From positions 62,001 to 126,000 of the forward strand of contig MNCI01004113.1 of the NCBI GenBank assembly GCA_015680685.1: a stretch of 64,000 bases of DNA. Reading direction: 5' to 3'. Shown in pieces: positions 22,882-35,399 of the stretch. Origin of the DNA: Gnetum montanum. Lineage: Eukaryota > Streptophyta > Gnetopsida > Gnetales > Gnetaceae. A program made the translations under genes and the position numbers. The notes beneath the pieces were generated by a model. It did not search any database and was not told where the DNA came from. It was given only the letters and a program-made list of their open reading frames with translations. Numbering within the stretch: the stretch's first letter is position 1; each line of letters begins with the position of its first letter.

Positions 22882-24440
22882 GTCAAGCAAGAGATGGGAA
22901 TCCATCGTGCCATTTCCATGTCTTTAATGTTAGCAGGGCCACAAGGCAAGCTCGTGAGACAGTTGAACCCCAACATGATCGACTGGGGGTCAACTATGAT
23001 TAACACTATAGTAGCCTTGGAAGCATCCCCGGATTGGCCTAGACACCTGGTCCAAGCATTCGTCCTAGAGGCTAGGGATGTAACCGAGGATCCTCTTGTC
23101 GAGATACCCATGACCAGTTCAAAAGGGAAAGTAAAGACGTTAAGACTTAGCTCCCTCATAGACACACAAATACATGAAGGCATAGTTAAAACTTTGCAAG
23201 ATCACATTGATGTTTTTGCATGGTCATACAGCGACATGCTGGGTCTGGATCCACGGCTGATTCAGCATAACATCATCCTAGACCCACACGTAAAGGTAGT
23301 CAAGCAAAAGACGTGTAAGATTAAGCCAGAAATTTCACTAGCCATAAGAGATGAAATCACTAAGTTGTACCAAGCAAGCTTCATCCATGCAGTCGACTAT
23401 TCAGAGTGGGTGTCCAACATCGTTGTAGTTTCGAAGAAAACAGGAGGGATATGAATCTGTATAGAATTCCAAGACTTGAACAAGGCAATGATCAAAGATA
23501 ATTTTCCACTCCCGAGCATTGATCAACTCATCGACACCACAGTTGGTCATGCTTTGCTATCCTTCATGGATGGCTTCTCCGGTTATAACCAAATCCACAT
23601 CAACCCAGAGCACCAGCTATCGACAACCTTCATGACTCCAAGGGGAACCTTCTACTATACCATGATGCCTTTTGAGCTCAAGAATGCTGGAGCAACCTAC
23701 CAGCGAGCCATGACCTACATTTTTAGTGACTACATCCTAGAAACATTAAACGATTATGTAGATGATATAGCGGTTAAGTCCAAAGAGGTAGCCAATCACC
23801 CACGTGACTTAGGGGTAATCCTCAAATGCTGCCAAATGCACGAATTACATCTCAATCCTAAGAAATGTGTTTTCGAAGTAAAGACTGGACACATGTTAGG
23901 GTTCGTAGTATCGAAGGCTGGGATACGGGCGGACCTAGACAAAGCCAAGGCCATCGTCAACCTAGCATCTCCCACAAACCTAAAGGAGTTACATGGTTTA
24001 CAAGGTAGAGTGCAATTCATTCGAAGGTTTATAGCAAGGTTGATCGACAAGTTACACCCCATGCAACATCTTTTAAAGAAGGGGGTTGACTTTGAGTGGA
24101 CAGCCCAATGTCAACAAGCCTTCGACAACCTGAAGAAAGAGCTCTCGCACCTCCCAATAGTGCACCCGCCGTAAAGGAACAAACCTTTCTTCATATACCT
24201 TGCCACCTCTAACGCATCCATAGTGGCACTACTATGTCAGAAGTGGGATGATAGTTTTGAGATACCAGTGTATTACCTAAGCCATGCACTAATAGCGTAC
24301 GAGAAAAAATATAACGAGGTGGAGAGGAACTGCCTAGCCTTAGTGTTCACACTAAAAAAGTGGTGGCATTACCTATTCTGTAGCGTAACCAACATCATTT
24401 GAAAAAGCAACATACTCCAGGCTATCACCAGCAACCTGTA
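22882..24440 (+). pseudogene. pol: Reverse transcriptase and first RNase H of element B
   Basis: One continuous frame begins after the putative acceptor at 22881. RT landmarks: FAWSYSDMLGLDPRLIQH, LLSFMDGFSGYNQI and YVDD (23755-23766). RNase H follows (FFIYLATSNASIVALLCQ; YLSHALIAYEKKYNEVERN). Only nonsense codons break it here: TGA 23452, TAA 24172 and TGA 24400. No frameshift was seen over the whole pol despite its age. It is better preserved than A in the RNase H segment that A has deleted. Confidence 0.85.
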
Positions 24441-25149
24441 CGAAAGTGGCAGGATAGCCCAATGGAAAGTAATAATCGCGGAGTTCGACCTACGTTATGT
24501 AAGTCAATCGTTGACGAAGGGTCAAGCCATAGTAGCCCAACTTATAGCCTCACCAATTGAAAACCAGGCAACCATAGATTCCAAGTTCCTAGATGAATAC
24601 GTTAGCAATGTCTCCATCATCTCATATTTCGAAGCGACCTTACATTTCGACGGCCCCTCAACCACGCGTGGAGGTAGCACCACTACCATGATCACATTCC
24701 CCTCTGGGGAAATGTACCCATCTGCTTATCGTTTTACGTTCCCTTTCACCAACAACGTGGAAGAATACAAGGGGCTACTCAAAGGCCTCTTAACTACCCG
24801 AGCGCTGCATGTACAATACCTGGCGATCCAAGGAGATTCACAACTAGTTGTGAATAAAATCACCAAAGTCTACGCCTGCAAGGCTACGCACCTGCAACCC
24901 TACTGCGACCTAGCAAAAATCCTATTAAAGAAATTCATGACCATTGATGTGAAACACGTGCCACACAATGAGAACACCGTAGCAAATGCCTTAGCTACCC
25001 TGGCATTAAACATCCTATCGCATTCCCTGGCAAACCTACCAATTGCGATCATAGAATGCATGAAGCCTATCACTCAGGTAGAACATGTGGCCTCTGTTGA
25101 TGCTGCGAATATCTTGGAGTGGTATAATAACATTAAAGCTTATTTATAG
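24441..25149 (+). pseudogene. Second (archaeal-type) RNase H of element B
   Basis: Same frame as RT. Landmarks: LHFDGPSTTRGG, TNNVEEYKGLLKGL, IQGDSQLVV and VANALATLAL. Three acidic positions remain; the last, Asp in ADAL of element A, is Asn here. The domain is the Tat-type additional RNase H. Confidence 0.8.
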
Positions 25150-26360
25150 CATCGCAAACCCCCAAGTGGATTGACATCGGCTTAGAGAGATGCAATCCGC
25201 AAGCGTGCTCGACAATACATGCTCATAGGAAATGATGCCCTGTGCCAAAGATCCTACGATGGGATATTGCTAGCATGCATGGGTGGTGAGTAGGCACAAA
25301 GGGTAGTTAATGAGGTTCATGAAGGGTTGTGCAGTGGACACATAGCACCTTGGACTATGGCAGTGAAAATCAGATGCCTAGGGTACTATTGGCCTTACAT
25401 GGAACGTGACTGCCTGTCGAAAGTCAAGATGTGCAACACATGCTAGAGATATGCAAATCTCATACACATAGCACCTATAGACCTACACCCAACACAAATT
25501 ACGTGGCCCTTCCAACGATGGGAACTAGACCTCATAGGGCCTATCATGCCTAAGTCCTCCACAGGGCATAGCTTCATTATCACAGCCACAGAGTATTTTA
25601 CTAAGTGGGTGGAGGCTATTCCCCTAAGGAAAACAATGTCCCAGCAAATCTGCCATTTCATCCTCAATAACATCATAACTAGGTTTGGGCTTCCGATGAC
25701 TATTGTGTCTGATAATGGGCCATAGTTCAGCAGTATGGAAACCCAAAACTTTTGTAGCAATCTAGGCATTAAACAATCATTTTTCTCCCCTTATTATCCA
25801 CAGGTGAACAGGCAGGTGAAGGCTACAAATAAGTCCATCATCAACTTGCTGAAGTGGATGCTTAACAATAGCAAGAGGTGGTGGCACGAGCAAATACTCT
25901 ACGTTCTCTGGGCCTACCGAACGACTTGCAGAATTACGATGAGTAAGACCCCTTATAGTCTTGTTTATGGATCTGAATCTGTATTGCCTCTTGAGTTACA
26001 GGTACCCTCACTTCTGATGATCCTGTCTAACATCATGAGCAAAGCCCAGAACAATGAATCACGGACCATCGACCTCGACTCAGTGGTATAAGAACGCATG
26101 CAGATGCTGAGATGCATCGAGCACTACTAGAGCAAACAATAGCAGAAGCACCGTGTAGACCCACATCAATGACTAGTGTAGAAGGAAGACCTTGTCCTCA
26201 AGGTTGCCCGCAAGTGCGTGAGTAAATTCTCAGCCAACTGGAAAGGATCTTACATTGTCACTAAAGCCTTCAGGAATGGAGACTTCAAATTGGCAGCATG
26301 GATGGCAACAAGTTCACCAACCCAGTGAACCACACGTACCTCAAGCCGTACTATGTCTGA
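25150..26360 (+). pseudogene. Integrase of element B, broken
   Basis: HEGLCSGHIAPW and CNTC form the HHCC region. The core has RWELDLIGPI (first Asp kept, 25528) and VSDNGP (second Asp kept), followed by TAG at 25723 where element A has CAG. YYPQVNRQVKATNKS has Lys (25819) at the catalytic Glu position. Several TAG stops and a TAA at 26089 precede the C-terminal domain (about 26170-26360), which ends near VNHTYLKPYYV-like sequence in shifted frames. Confidence 0.8.
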
Positions 26361-26389
26361 AGCACAATGGCGACAACACACACCATCCA

Positions 26390-26660
26390 CTAAGATGATA
26401 AACTAGCAGTCGCACTAGGCAGTGTCCGCAATGATGATAAACTAGCAGCATCAAACAGCATCTTCCATGATGTTAAACTGGCAACAACCATCCTCCATGA
26501 CGTAAAAATGGCACTGTTAGCCCACTATGACTATAAAATAGCATTGCACGTCTGCTACAATGTAAAACTAGCATGTACGGTCTGTTGGGACCTTAAACCA
26601 TCACGGCAAACTGCTGGGACCTTAAATCGGCATACAGTCTACCAAGACCTTAAACTGGGT
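26390..26660 (+). repeat. Degenerate repeat array after pol, element B
   Basis: About eight units with ATGATAAACTAGCA or GACCTTAAAC cores, at the position of the 17850-18360 array of element A. Confidence 0.75.
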
Positions 26661-27607
26661 TTGCATCGCATCCTCAACATGCACCACCACCAAATACACG
26701 ACAAACGAAAGGGCACGATGCCAGCGCGTGGGTTGGACTTCATAGCTCTAGGACATAGTTCTCGATGTAAGGAGAACACGGTCTAAAGCATACATGGTGC
26801 TACCATCATCAGTGTCATGCTAACCCTTCGAAGATGTCATACAATGTCACACGGGCCCTTCAAACCTACCATCGCCATGGCCCACTGCCCTGATGGTAGT
26901 TCCTAGACTTGTTCCCACTTCTAAGGTACTGACAGTATTGTGGCCTAGCCACAATATTGTTGCTCTTCAATTCCCCACCAAGGTTTCAGCTCGCGCAATG
27001 TTCAACTATGTGGTAGTTGATCCCATAGCTGGACGGAGCATGCATTCCTTTGGTGGGGATTCTAGTGCATCCGCATCCACAACAACCCCCGACACCTGGG
27101 AGGCCAGCTCCCCCACGTCGACGTTGCCAAGGCAACTACTGGCCTTCCAGCTTTGGGCATCTCACACCAGTGATGGTGCCCAAGAGTAACAACAATGCTA
27201 GCAGCCAACAAGACCTTATCCCCGCAAACACATCTCGCTACAGCAGCAAACATTATAGCATCGTAAAGCGAGTGCCTCGACCAACATGGCTACTTGAGAC
27301 TGCAAACTCCAGCACGTGTGTAACATAGCTCACCATGTGGAAGGTTTTTGTAGGTAGGTTAGAGCCCTCCATGGATGTAACACAACTCATCCTACGGAGG
27401 GGACACCTACTTACTGGAGGTTAAAGAACAGTGTTAGCCAAAGATGAAAACGCAAATGAGCCCCTCAAAGCACTTCGACAAGGGACTCTGCTAAACATCA
27501 TCTTTGCTCTCTGCCTTAACCTTTGCAAAACCCATGCAACACTCTCAAGTGTGGCCAAGGGAAGTCTTAGCACTCACCAAGCGACAACCTTAGCATTTCA
27601 CATGCTG
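26661..27607 (+). other. 3' noncoding region of element B
   Basis: ORFs of up to 98 residues overlap in different frames without recognisable domains. Nothing else seen. Confidence 0.5.
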
Positions 27608-27684
27608 GGGTGTTTCGTATTCTTTGTCAACATCCATCGAGCCTATTCTCCAGACGTCAATAAAGAGGGACCAATGAAACACCC
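27608..27684 (+). promoter_or_regulatory. Polypurine tract of element B inside an inverted repeat
   Basis: GGGTGTTTC (27608-27616) is the reverse complement of GAAACACCC (27676-27684). Between them, AATAAAGAGGGACCAA directly precedes the LTR. Confidence 0.75.
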
Positions 27685-29364
27685 TAAAATATGAGGTCAT
27701 CCTTACTTCATCGAGCATGGAAAATCCGCGTAGCACTATAATAGTTCTTCAGGAGAGGAATGTTCTAAGTCCAGGTTGGCCAGTTCGGCAAATTTTCTAG
27801 TTTGAGCATGGGCAGGTTTTGTACCAGCCTGCCCATCCACCAAAGTAGCCTAAATAGCTAGCAGCCTACTCAGAAACGGTGTGTGGAATTACTTGCAGCA
27901 TTCTAGATGTGCTAGAAATAGTTCAGAAAGTTTTCTACGTCACGAAGCCTACTACGCTATGTAGCATAGCAAGCTTCATAAGATGATGGTGGAATGAAGT
28001 GCTACGCTACGCGACATCACATAGTGTAGCATGGCAACGATTTCACTACCCACTCCACTTGCCCAACTTCGAGCTCTGCAGTGATGTCCTTTTCCATCAA
28101 GAAGCAGCGAATCATGTCTGCTACTACGCTACACTGAACTACATGGCGTAGTAATCCTACGGAAGAGACAGAAAGTAGTTCAAAAGGTGAAGTCAATAGA
28201 GTTTGCAAGACTTGCATCGCAGGAGAAAGTTTGCAAATCAAAAAAACTCTTGCGACTAAGGCAAGTTGCAATTCTATGCTACACTATGTAGCGTAGCATA
28301 GCGTAGCAAGCATGTAACAGGTAGCAGAATGCATGACAAGGTGCTACGCTACGTCAAGCATGCTACGCACAACGAGGCATGCAGGTGGTTGTGCAACATC
28401 AATGCACTTCACCTAATCGAACTATTGGTACATGTCTCCAGACACTGACGGTGCAATTATAGCATGGTAGGATCGTAGTTATTGCATGGCAGGTTTGCAC
28501 CACAATGGTCTTGTAGGTCCAACGGTCACAAACGGCACAAGTGGCACCAGCAAGACAACGAAGGCCCGAGGCACATGAAAATCAAAACCACCCTTTTGAA
28601 TACCCTCAGTCCTATAAATACCCCAACAAACAGCATGCAAAAGGGCTGCAATTTTTAAGAGGTCTGCAATTTTAAAAGTTGGAAATTTCAAAAGAGTTCG
28701 CATCTTTTTGGAAGCAAACAACTTCCAAGTGGTGGGAACTTTGGAATTCTGAAACAAAGATTTCCCCTCTCTCTAGCATTATAATATCAAGGTCATCTGT
28801 CTAACATTGTAAACAGTGAGTCTCTCGTGGCTGGCGTGAGGTCCTCGTCTCCATTCTACCACCTTGGTAGAACCCTGTATTGTTTGTACACGAGTCCGCG
28901 TCCAAGAGCATAGCTCTTTTTTCTCGGCATGCCTTGGTTACCCTCGGGATTTCTGCACTCCGTCACGTTGTGCAACCGATTGTATCCACCCTGACTAAAC
29001 GAGTTTGTAGCTTTGGAGCAATGCATGTTTCTAACCACACTTTACTTTATCTCTCATTTGCTGCCTTGTTTTGCATTATTTCCTGTCTTATTCACTTTTA
29101 AACATTACTTTGTATTACTATCGCATTTTTTACAATTTGTCTCCTACTTCATCTACCCTTAAGCATTATCTTGCATTTCGCATTATTTACATTGCAAAAG
29201 GCTATATTGATGTTGTTGTAAGTCCTTGTCTAATCGACTAGACCGTTTAGGGCACCCCGTGTCCGCACACACCCAGCACGGCCCTCTCACAGGTACGGGG
29301 TTGGAACTATCATGCCCGCTGACCCCTGGTGTCCTTCCAGCCATCGACATTTTTGTTCGCTACA
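27675..29364 (+). repeat. 3' LTR of element B (about 1690 bp)
   Basis: It starts TGAAACACCC and ends CGCTACA, aligning with both termini of the element A LTRs. It has TATAAATA at 28613-28620, and its last 150 bp (GTCCTTGTCTAATCGAC onward) resemble U5 of A. Upstream of the TATA box it is packed with CTACGCTA/TAGCGTAG words. It is clearly diverged from A in U3. Confidence 0.8.
28613..28620 (+). promoter_or_regulatory. TATA box of element B LTR
   Basis: CCTATAAATACC, in the middle of the LTR, as in element A. Confidence 0.6.
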
Positions 29365-30173
29365 GTGGCCTACATGCATTGTAACATTATAACATGTTCT
29401 ATTAGCTTGGTTATCTTATCCTCTTGGAGTTTTTTTTTGGAGGCTGAAGCCTAGGACCATTGCAAGGGTGCCACACATTATAGTAGTAAGTCATCATGTG
29501 ACTTCGATGTGCAAGATTTGGTGAGTCTGTCCTACTTTGTCAAGAGTTCTTGTACCATTGCCCTCCATCTAGAACATCTTCTTAAACTTAACCCCATAAC
29601 ACTATTATAACCTTCCTTACCCTAGTAGCAATGTTGACCAATGTCTGATACCCATGCATTATAGCCATGTGACATCTCCTTTGTCAAGCTCAACCATCAA
29701 GGCCACTGAAAGCAACACATCTCATTCAACAGGAGAACCAAATTGAACTGTCAAAGAAACCCAATGAAGGTTTTACCCCACATAAAAAAATGGGGATGCA
29801 AAGTACCAAGAAGATAGAATGGCCTATGAAGATCAAAAGAACAAATTAATAACTCCATATATACAAAAGGGAGGAGCCTAGAGGCCAAAGAAAATTTGGA
29901 GCAAGATGTTGGATCCTTAAATGCATCCACCAAGTGACCAACATCTCAAAACATGAAATGCCAAAACCTATTGATGGACCAACATGACAGTGTCATATCC
30001 ATGATGTCAATACTTGGAACACATTTTTCACCCTCATAACCATTTCCTCATAACCCCATTACCCTTAGCATTTTCTCATCATAAACTTATCCAATCATCA
30101 CAAGAACTGTTTGGCATGGTTCAACACAACTAAATCCACTATAGAGAGGGAATGTTGGTGGTGGACCTACAAT
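29365..30173 (+). other. Noncoding sequence, probably 3' region of element C
   Basis: No coding region recognised. It lies between the LTR of B and the polypurine tract of C, so it is likely the remaining 3' noncoding part of C. The left border of C is not visible. Confidence 0.4.
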
Positions 30174-30545
30174 GGTGTTTGGTATTCTTTGTTAGTACCT
30201 CTTGGGTTAATCCTCCACACACCAACAAAGGGGACCCATTGAAGCACCACTAAATTTGCATGTTGTAACCTTTGTAATGCCATCCCATGAAACCTAAGGT
30301 AAATCTTCATTGCAAATGTGAGGATTGTAACCCATGAGGTGCAATCTCACATACTTTACACTTTTGGGATTCAAAAATGCCTCATATGTGGTCAAAGCCT
30401 CATCCCAAAATCAAAACAGGTCATGTTATGTCTATATTTGGGCTTGGGAGGTGTTAAAAATGCATTTTAGGATGCCACAATTGGCATTTTGATGAGTTTT
30501 ATTGGAGGGTATAGGATTTTCTACGTTGAAGACACCTACACCCAG

Positions 30546-30745
30546 CTAGGATGCATGGAAAAAAAGCTTACATACCTTTAGCTAGGATGCATGGGGGCAA
30601 AGCTCATCTACTTCTAGATTGGATGCATGGGGTTAAAGCTCATCTACCTCTAGCTTTAATGCATGGGGGAAAAGCTAACCTACCTCTAGCTTGGATGCAT
30701 GGGGGAAAAGATCACCTACCTCTAGGTTGGATGCATGGGAAAAAA
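30546..30745 (+). repeat. Tandem repeat of about 39 bp in the LTR of element C
   Basis: Six copies of a GGATGCATGGGGG...CTACCTCTAGCT unit. Because the unit is 13 codons, it creates an in-frame peptide repeat MHGGKAHLPLAWM within an ORF at 30551-31078. The ORF matches no known protein and lies inside U3, so I treat it as noncoding. Confidence 0.75.
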
Positions 30746-31134
30746 TCTTTTTCCCCTCAATATGAAAGTTCTTCTCTAGTATGGAAAGCTTCCTCCCCTC
30801 CCTCCCTCCCTCACCACCCACCTCCCACCTGCCAAGCATGGAAACCACATGTCCCCAGCATGGAAGCCACAAAGACAAGATTTCAATACTCCATGCACTC
30901 CAACATTGATCCAACATGCCATCATAGACAGTTGAAGGCCTCATGTAGAAGATCTATCTCAAGTGTGGATGTAATCCCCCTGTTACTATTTATACTAAAT
31001 GAAATGACCATGTGGGTTTGGCACTTAATATATATGGTAACCTCCCAAATTTTGGGACCTACCCCACCTAAATCATAGCCAAAATTTGTAGCCAAACCGT
31101 AACCAATTTGTAGAAAAAATTAATGCCAAAAACC

Positions 31135-31142
31135 TATAAAAG
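31135..31142 (+). promoter_or_regulatory. TATA box of element C LTR
   Basis: CCTATAAAAGAT, placed about 900 bp into the LTR, comparable to elements A and B. Confidence 0.5.
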
Positions 31143-31853
31143 ATAAACCCCAATACCATTTCAAGGTTCTAGAGTTTTACAATTCCACAATTTGGAGACT
31201 CTTTAGTATTTCAAAACTATTTTCATTTCCACACATGGGCATTTTCAAACACTCTAGAGCTCTTGCAATCTCCCAGATTACATTCTCTTGAGTCCCATTG
31301 TGGAAGCATTGTAGCCTTTGCAATCTCCCTTGAGACTTGTAGAATTTTGGTGTTAATGCTGCATTTCTAGAGCTCCTAATGCCCACCATGGAGAAATCTA
31401 GCAGCCAAATTTCTCACTTTTCTCAACCCCTGGTAGTAATATCCCCCCTAAAGATCTAGTGCAAGGAGTAGAAAAGGTTTGAAAGCATTAGGTGTTGTGA
31501 AGCCTTCAGATCATGGAGTAATGGATTCAAAGCCCTCATCGAAGTGAACCCCCTTACTACCCCAGATATATTTTTGTACACATTCCTCAAACTCACTGTT
31601 TATGTTTTTTTAATAAAGTTTAAGGTTTCTAGTTTTGTGTGAAATCTACACTTACTTTCAATTTTCCAAATCTGTAATTTTTTTGCATTTTTATTTTTAC
31701 AATATTGTTTACCCTCCTCTAGGTCCCTAAGTGATCTACTAAACTATCCAAGGCATCATGAATTCCATTTTTTAAAGGCCTTGGCGATTTGGAGTTAAAG
31801 TAGTTGTATTGAGATCTTCGATTTTCTAGTGATCGAACTTTTTAATCACAACA

Positions 31854-33660
31854 AGTTTATTCTTAGGTTTATTGCTAGGCTTATAAATAAGTTACAACCC
31901 ATGCAACACTTGCTTAAGAAAGGGGTTCACCATGAGTGGCTAGCTCAATGTCAAGAGGCCTTTGAAAACCTTGAGCAAGAGTTGGCACAACTACTAATAG
32001 TCTATCCTCTGTAAGAGGGTAAACCGTTTACATTTACCTTGCTATCTCTAACACATCCATTGCCTCTCTACTCTATCAAAAATATGATAATGAGGTAGAG
32101 ATGCCAATGTAATACCTTAGTCATGCCTTAGTTGCCAACGTGACTTGATACACAGACATGCAAAAGTATTGTCTAGCACTAGTCTTCTCATTGAAGAAAT
32201 GGAGACACTACCTCTTCAGAATTAGGTCAACGTCATTTGATACGATAATGTTTGTAGATCCATAATGATCAATATCTATGAAATTAGTTGTATAGCCTAA
32301 TGGAAAGTTATAACCCTAGAGTTTGGCTTTCATTACATCTCTCAATCCTCATCAAAAGGTTAAGCTATAGCCATACAACTCACTGTTTTACCTATTCATG
32401 ACCAAGCAGCCATAGATCCTAAGTTCCCTAATGAGCACGTTAACATCATTAACTAAGTGCTTGAGGCCCATGAGGCAATCATGTAGTTTGATGGAGCTTC
32501 AACTACACATGGGGATAGTTCCATTACCATCATAACATTTCCATTTAGTGAAATCCAATCCTTTGTCTACCATTTTGAGTTTCCATGTACCAAAAACATA
32601 GTAGAGTATTAGGGTTTGATCAGAGGGATGATGGTAGCTTGTGACCTAGGAACTAGAAGCTTAACAATCAAAGATGATTTACAACTTGTGGCTAACCAAG
32701 TAACCAAGGTCTATGCATGTAAATCCAAATACTTACAACCTTTACTATGACCTAGGGAAGCAATTGTTACAACAATTATAGATGTTGATATCCAACACAT
32801 ACCACAAAACAAGAATGTCATAGCTGATGCAATTGCAACATTAGCCCTGAATGTGACACTAGATGTGCTTAGTATGTTGTCCATACTAACTATGAACTAT
32901 GCTATTTCCATCATGCAGAACACCAAGGATACCTTTGTGATTGTAGTTCATACTACTCCTACCAAGGAGTGGTATGATGATATCAAATGTTACCTTATGC
33001 ATGGTGAATCTTCACAAGGACTGGCTACTACTCAAAAGGGCGTTATATGTAAACAATCAAAGTAGCATGTCATCATAGGTGATAACACATTATGTCAATG
33101 ATCCTATGATGGCATATTGTGAAAGCGCTTGGGTAAAACTAAATCTAGAATAGTTATAGAGTAGGCTCATGAGGGTGTTTGTGGGGGACATATAAGATCT
33201 AAGCCTATGATCACTAAGATTAGATGATTAGGCTATTATTAGCCCTATATGGAAAGCAATTACCTACAAAAGATTAAGCATTTTTAGATGTACCAACAAC
33301 ATAGAAACCTTATACACATACCACCAACTAAGTTACATACCACTTAGATAACTTGGTCATTTCCCTGATGAGGGCTGGATATCATGAGGCTCATAATTCC
33401 TAAGTCTTTGGTGAGACATAGCTTCATCATAACTAAAACTGAATACTTTACTAAGTGGTTTGAAGCCATTCCCCTAAGGGAGGCTACCTATGAGCAAGTC
33501 TATAAATTTATACTAGATAACATTATAACCCATTCTGGTATACCTATGGCCATAGTTATAGATAATGGACCATAATTTAGTAGCCAAGAAACAAAGGATT
33601 TCTATCATGACCTAGGCATTAAGCATTCTTTCTCGTTGCCTTATTATCCTCAAGCCAATG
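31854..33660 (+). pseudogene. Element D: truncated Tat-like pol fragment (RT end, RNase H domains, integrase)
   Basis: It starts abruptly in the RT/RNase H connection (RFIARLINKLQPMQHLLKKG) and passes through degraded RNase H, then the second RNase H (about 32440-32860: FDGAST, VTKVYACKS, IADAIATLAL). Integrase follows from about 33160 (AHEGVCGGHI), with HSFIITKTEYFTKWFEAIPL and IDNGP. It ends at YYPQANG, where minus-strand element E begins. Many TAG, TGA and TAA stops make it more decayed than A or B. It is a fragment truncated at both ends. Confidence 0.8.
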
Positions 33661-34482
33661 GTCTTCTGGCATGATCTAGATTTGGTTATAGCCACTATAA
33701 CCATCTAGAAAATTGTAGTAGTAATGCCCAAATATTATGTCCAACACCTGATCAACAAATGGCAATGGAAAGTGGTCTTTGAATGTTGTCATATTTAGCA
33801 ACCAAAACTCGATGCAAATCTATCATTTTCCTCCTTTCTTTGGCACAATCATGAGTGGATTAGCCCACTTACTATCCACAATGGGATAAATGAACCCCAC
33901 CTTGAGGAGTTGTTCAATTTCCTCCTTGATGATCTACTTTAGTTTGAAGTTCAATTACCTCTGTGGCTAGCTCTTTGGCTTTACGACTAGGTTGGTGTAG
34001 ATGTAATGCTAGCATATCCTAGGATCAATCCATGTGAGTTTAGGATATGACCAAGTAAAGGCTACAAACCATTTTTAACCACTTTTAACAACACTTATTT
34101 TTGTTCTTGAGCAACATTTTTGTTGATTATGATTAATTTCCCATTTTTAAAAAACATATATTCCATGCTGGCTACTAGCATTTTTAGCTCAAGAGGCTCT
34201 TGCTTGAAATTTTTAAGAATTTCCAAGTCTCCCCAATAGGTATCATCATTTGTAGTATCAGAGAGTTGGTGATGAACTTACTTTAGTTCATCCAAGCCTG
34301 CAACATATGTGCATATTAGACTCTTAATAGGTTCCATGCAAAGTGTGCTACTTTCAAGATTAGCAAGCAACCACTGGGTGCCCTTATTTTGTGGCTACTA
34401 CATATAAACACATTTGAATATCTACTTCTAGTGCATACTACTTGCATGTAGAGATGGATGCTCATTTCACTAACTAGAGTTT
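33661..34482 (-). pseudogene. RT fragment and PR-RT linker of element E
   Basis: The minus strand reads FLDGYSGYNQI near 33690-33720, preceded by fragments of the RT fingers (33830-34020) and the linker before RT. Stops and frameshifts are frequent. It ends at a junction with element D, where both share the bases ATGGTC. Confidence 0.65.
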
Positions 34483-34900
34483 CTATGCACAATTGCACCC
34501 TATATTGTTGTACGTGATGCATGGAACTTGCTTCTTCTTGATCTTCTTGAATGCATTTTCTTTAGATATTTCCAAGGAAATATCTCTGATGCCCATTTTT
34601 GCATCAATGGTTCTTAGCCATGTCCTTCCCATGATAATTGGGAAGTCCCCTTTGTAGTTCTCTATCTTAATCACTAGGAAATGAGTAGGATAAGACCATC
34701 CATAGACAATGGTCACAATGTCTTCTACCAATCCTAATGGAACAATGATGGACTAGTCTACTAATTCTAATATGATATTTCTCTTCTTTAGAGGACGTAG
34801 GTTCCATGCAGTATACATCCCATGAGAAATCAAGTTGACACTGGAACCTGAATTAAGGAGAGCCTTACACAGTTCATTCCCTGCAATCTACAAATAAATA
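34483..34900 (-). pseudogene. Aspartic protease of element E
   Basis: GSSVNLIS precedes YTAWNLRPLKKRN, then VEDIVTIVYGWSYPTHFLVI, NYKGDFPIIMGRTWL and EISKENAFKKIKKKQV. The order matches the protease of elements F, G and H. The active-site Asp is changed (NSGSS). Confidence 0.7.
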
Positions 34901-35399
34901 AAAGGACTTCCAAGATCAGCTAACTTCTTGAGAATATTTCTAGCAATTCAATCAGATATGACATGAGTAACCATAATATTATGAATCCTAGATAGTATCT
35001 GGTTTGAAGGGAAATCGAAGGAATTTGATACAAAGGAAGATGGTGAAGCACGGTTGCTAACCACATGTGTCTTTGAGGGCTTAGGTGGATTATGGAATTT
35101 AAAAAAGGTCTTTTCCTTAATTGAGTATCCAAACCACTCAATTGATGAATTGGTTGTAGGTTAATGACCCTAGTGGAATTGCATTGTTATGGTTGAGTTG
35201 GTAGTTCATCTTGCATAGACGAAGTAGATGATAGTTGTCTTACAGATTGAGGAAGATGTGCAAGAATAGGAGGAGGCTAAAGATAAAAGGTGGTATCCCT
35301 TCTTGCATGTGGAGAATGAGTTCAATAATTATCAAAAGGGTAGTAGTAAGATTGAAAAGTGAAAATGTAACAGGAAGAGTCACGTGGAGAAAAAGGTTG

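Larger units (their letters stand above)
1..29364 (+). mobile_element. Element B: older Tat/Ogre-like Ty3 retrotransposon, 5' end outside window, split by element A
   Basis: Two blocks, 1-3642 and 21064-29364, join into one element once element A is removed. The antisense gene reads across the join and the 5-bp duplication CCCTC marks the cut. Order seen: antisense gene (minus), short repeats, pol (plus), repeats, 3' noncoding region, polypurine tract and 3' LTR. The 5' LTR, gag and protease must lie left of the window. Lineage is inferred from the RT sequence and from two RNase H domains, a hallmark of the Tat group. It must be older than A, which inserted into it. Confidence 0.85.
30174..31853 (+). 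mobile_element. Element C: 3' end and 3' LTR of another Tat-like element
   Basis: The polypurine tract AACAAAGGGGACCCAT is followed by an LTR starting TGAAGCACC at 30240. The upstream motif GGTGTTTGGTATTCTTTGT matches A and B, and it can pair with the LTR start. The LTR end near 31853 (ATCACAACA) and a U5-like stretch (GTCCCTAAGTGATCTAC) are inferred from weak similarity to B. A TATAAAAG box is at 31135-31142. The LTR would be about 1.6 kb. The rest of the element is missing. Confidence 0.6.

Noticed and set aside
30551-31078. 175-codon ORF as a host gene
   Set aside because: It consists largely of a 13-residue repeat made by a 39-bp tandem repeat inside an LTR.
27675-31853. The LTRs at 27675 and 30240 as a short LTR pair of one element
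   Set aside because: Their U3 regions differ strongly, and each is preceded by its own polypurine tract, so both are 3' LTRs of different elements.
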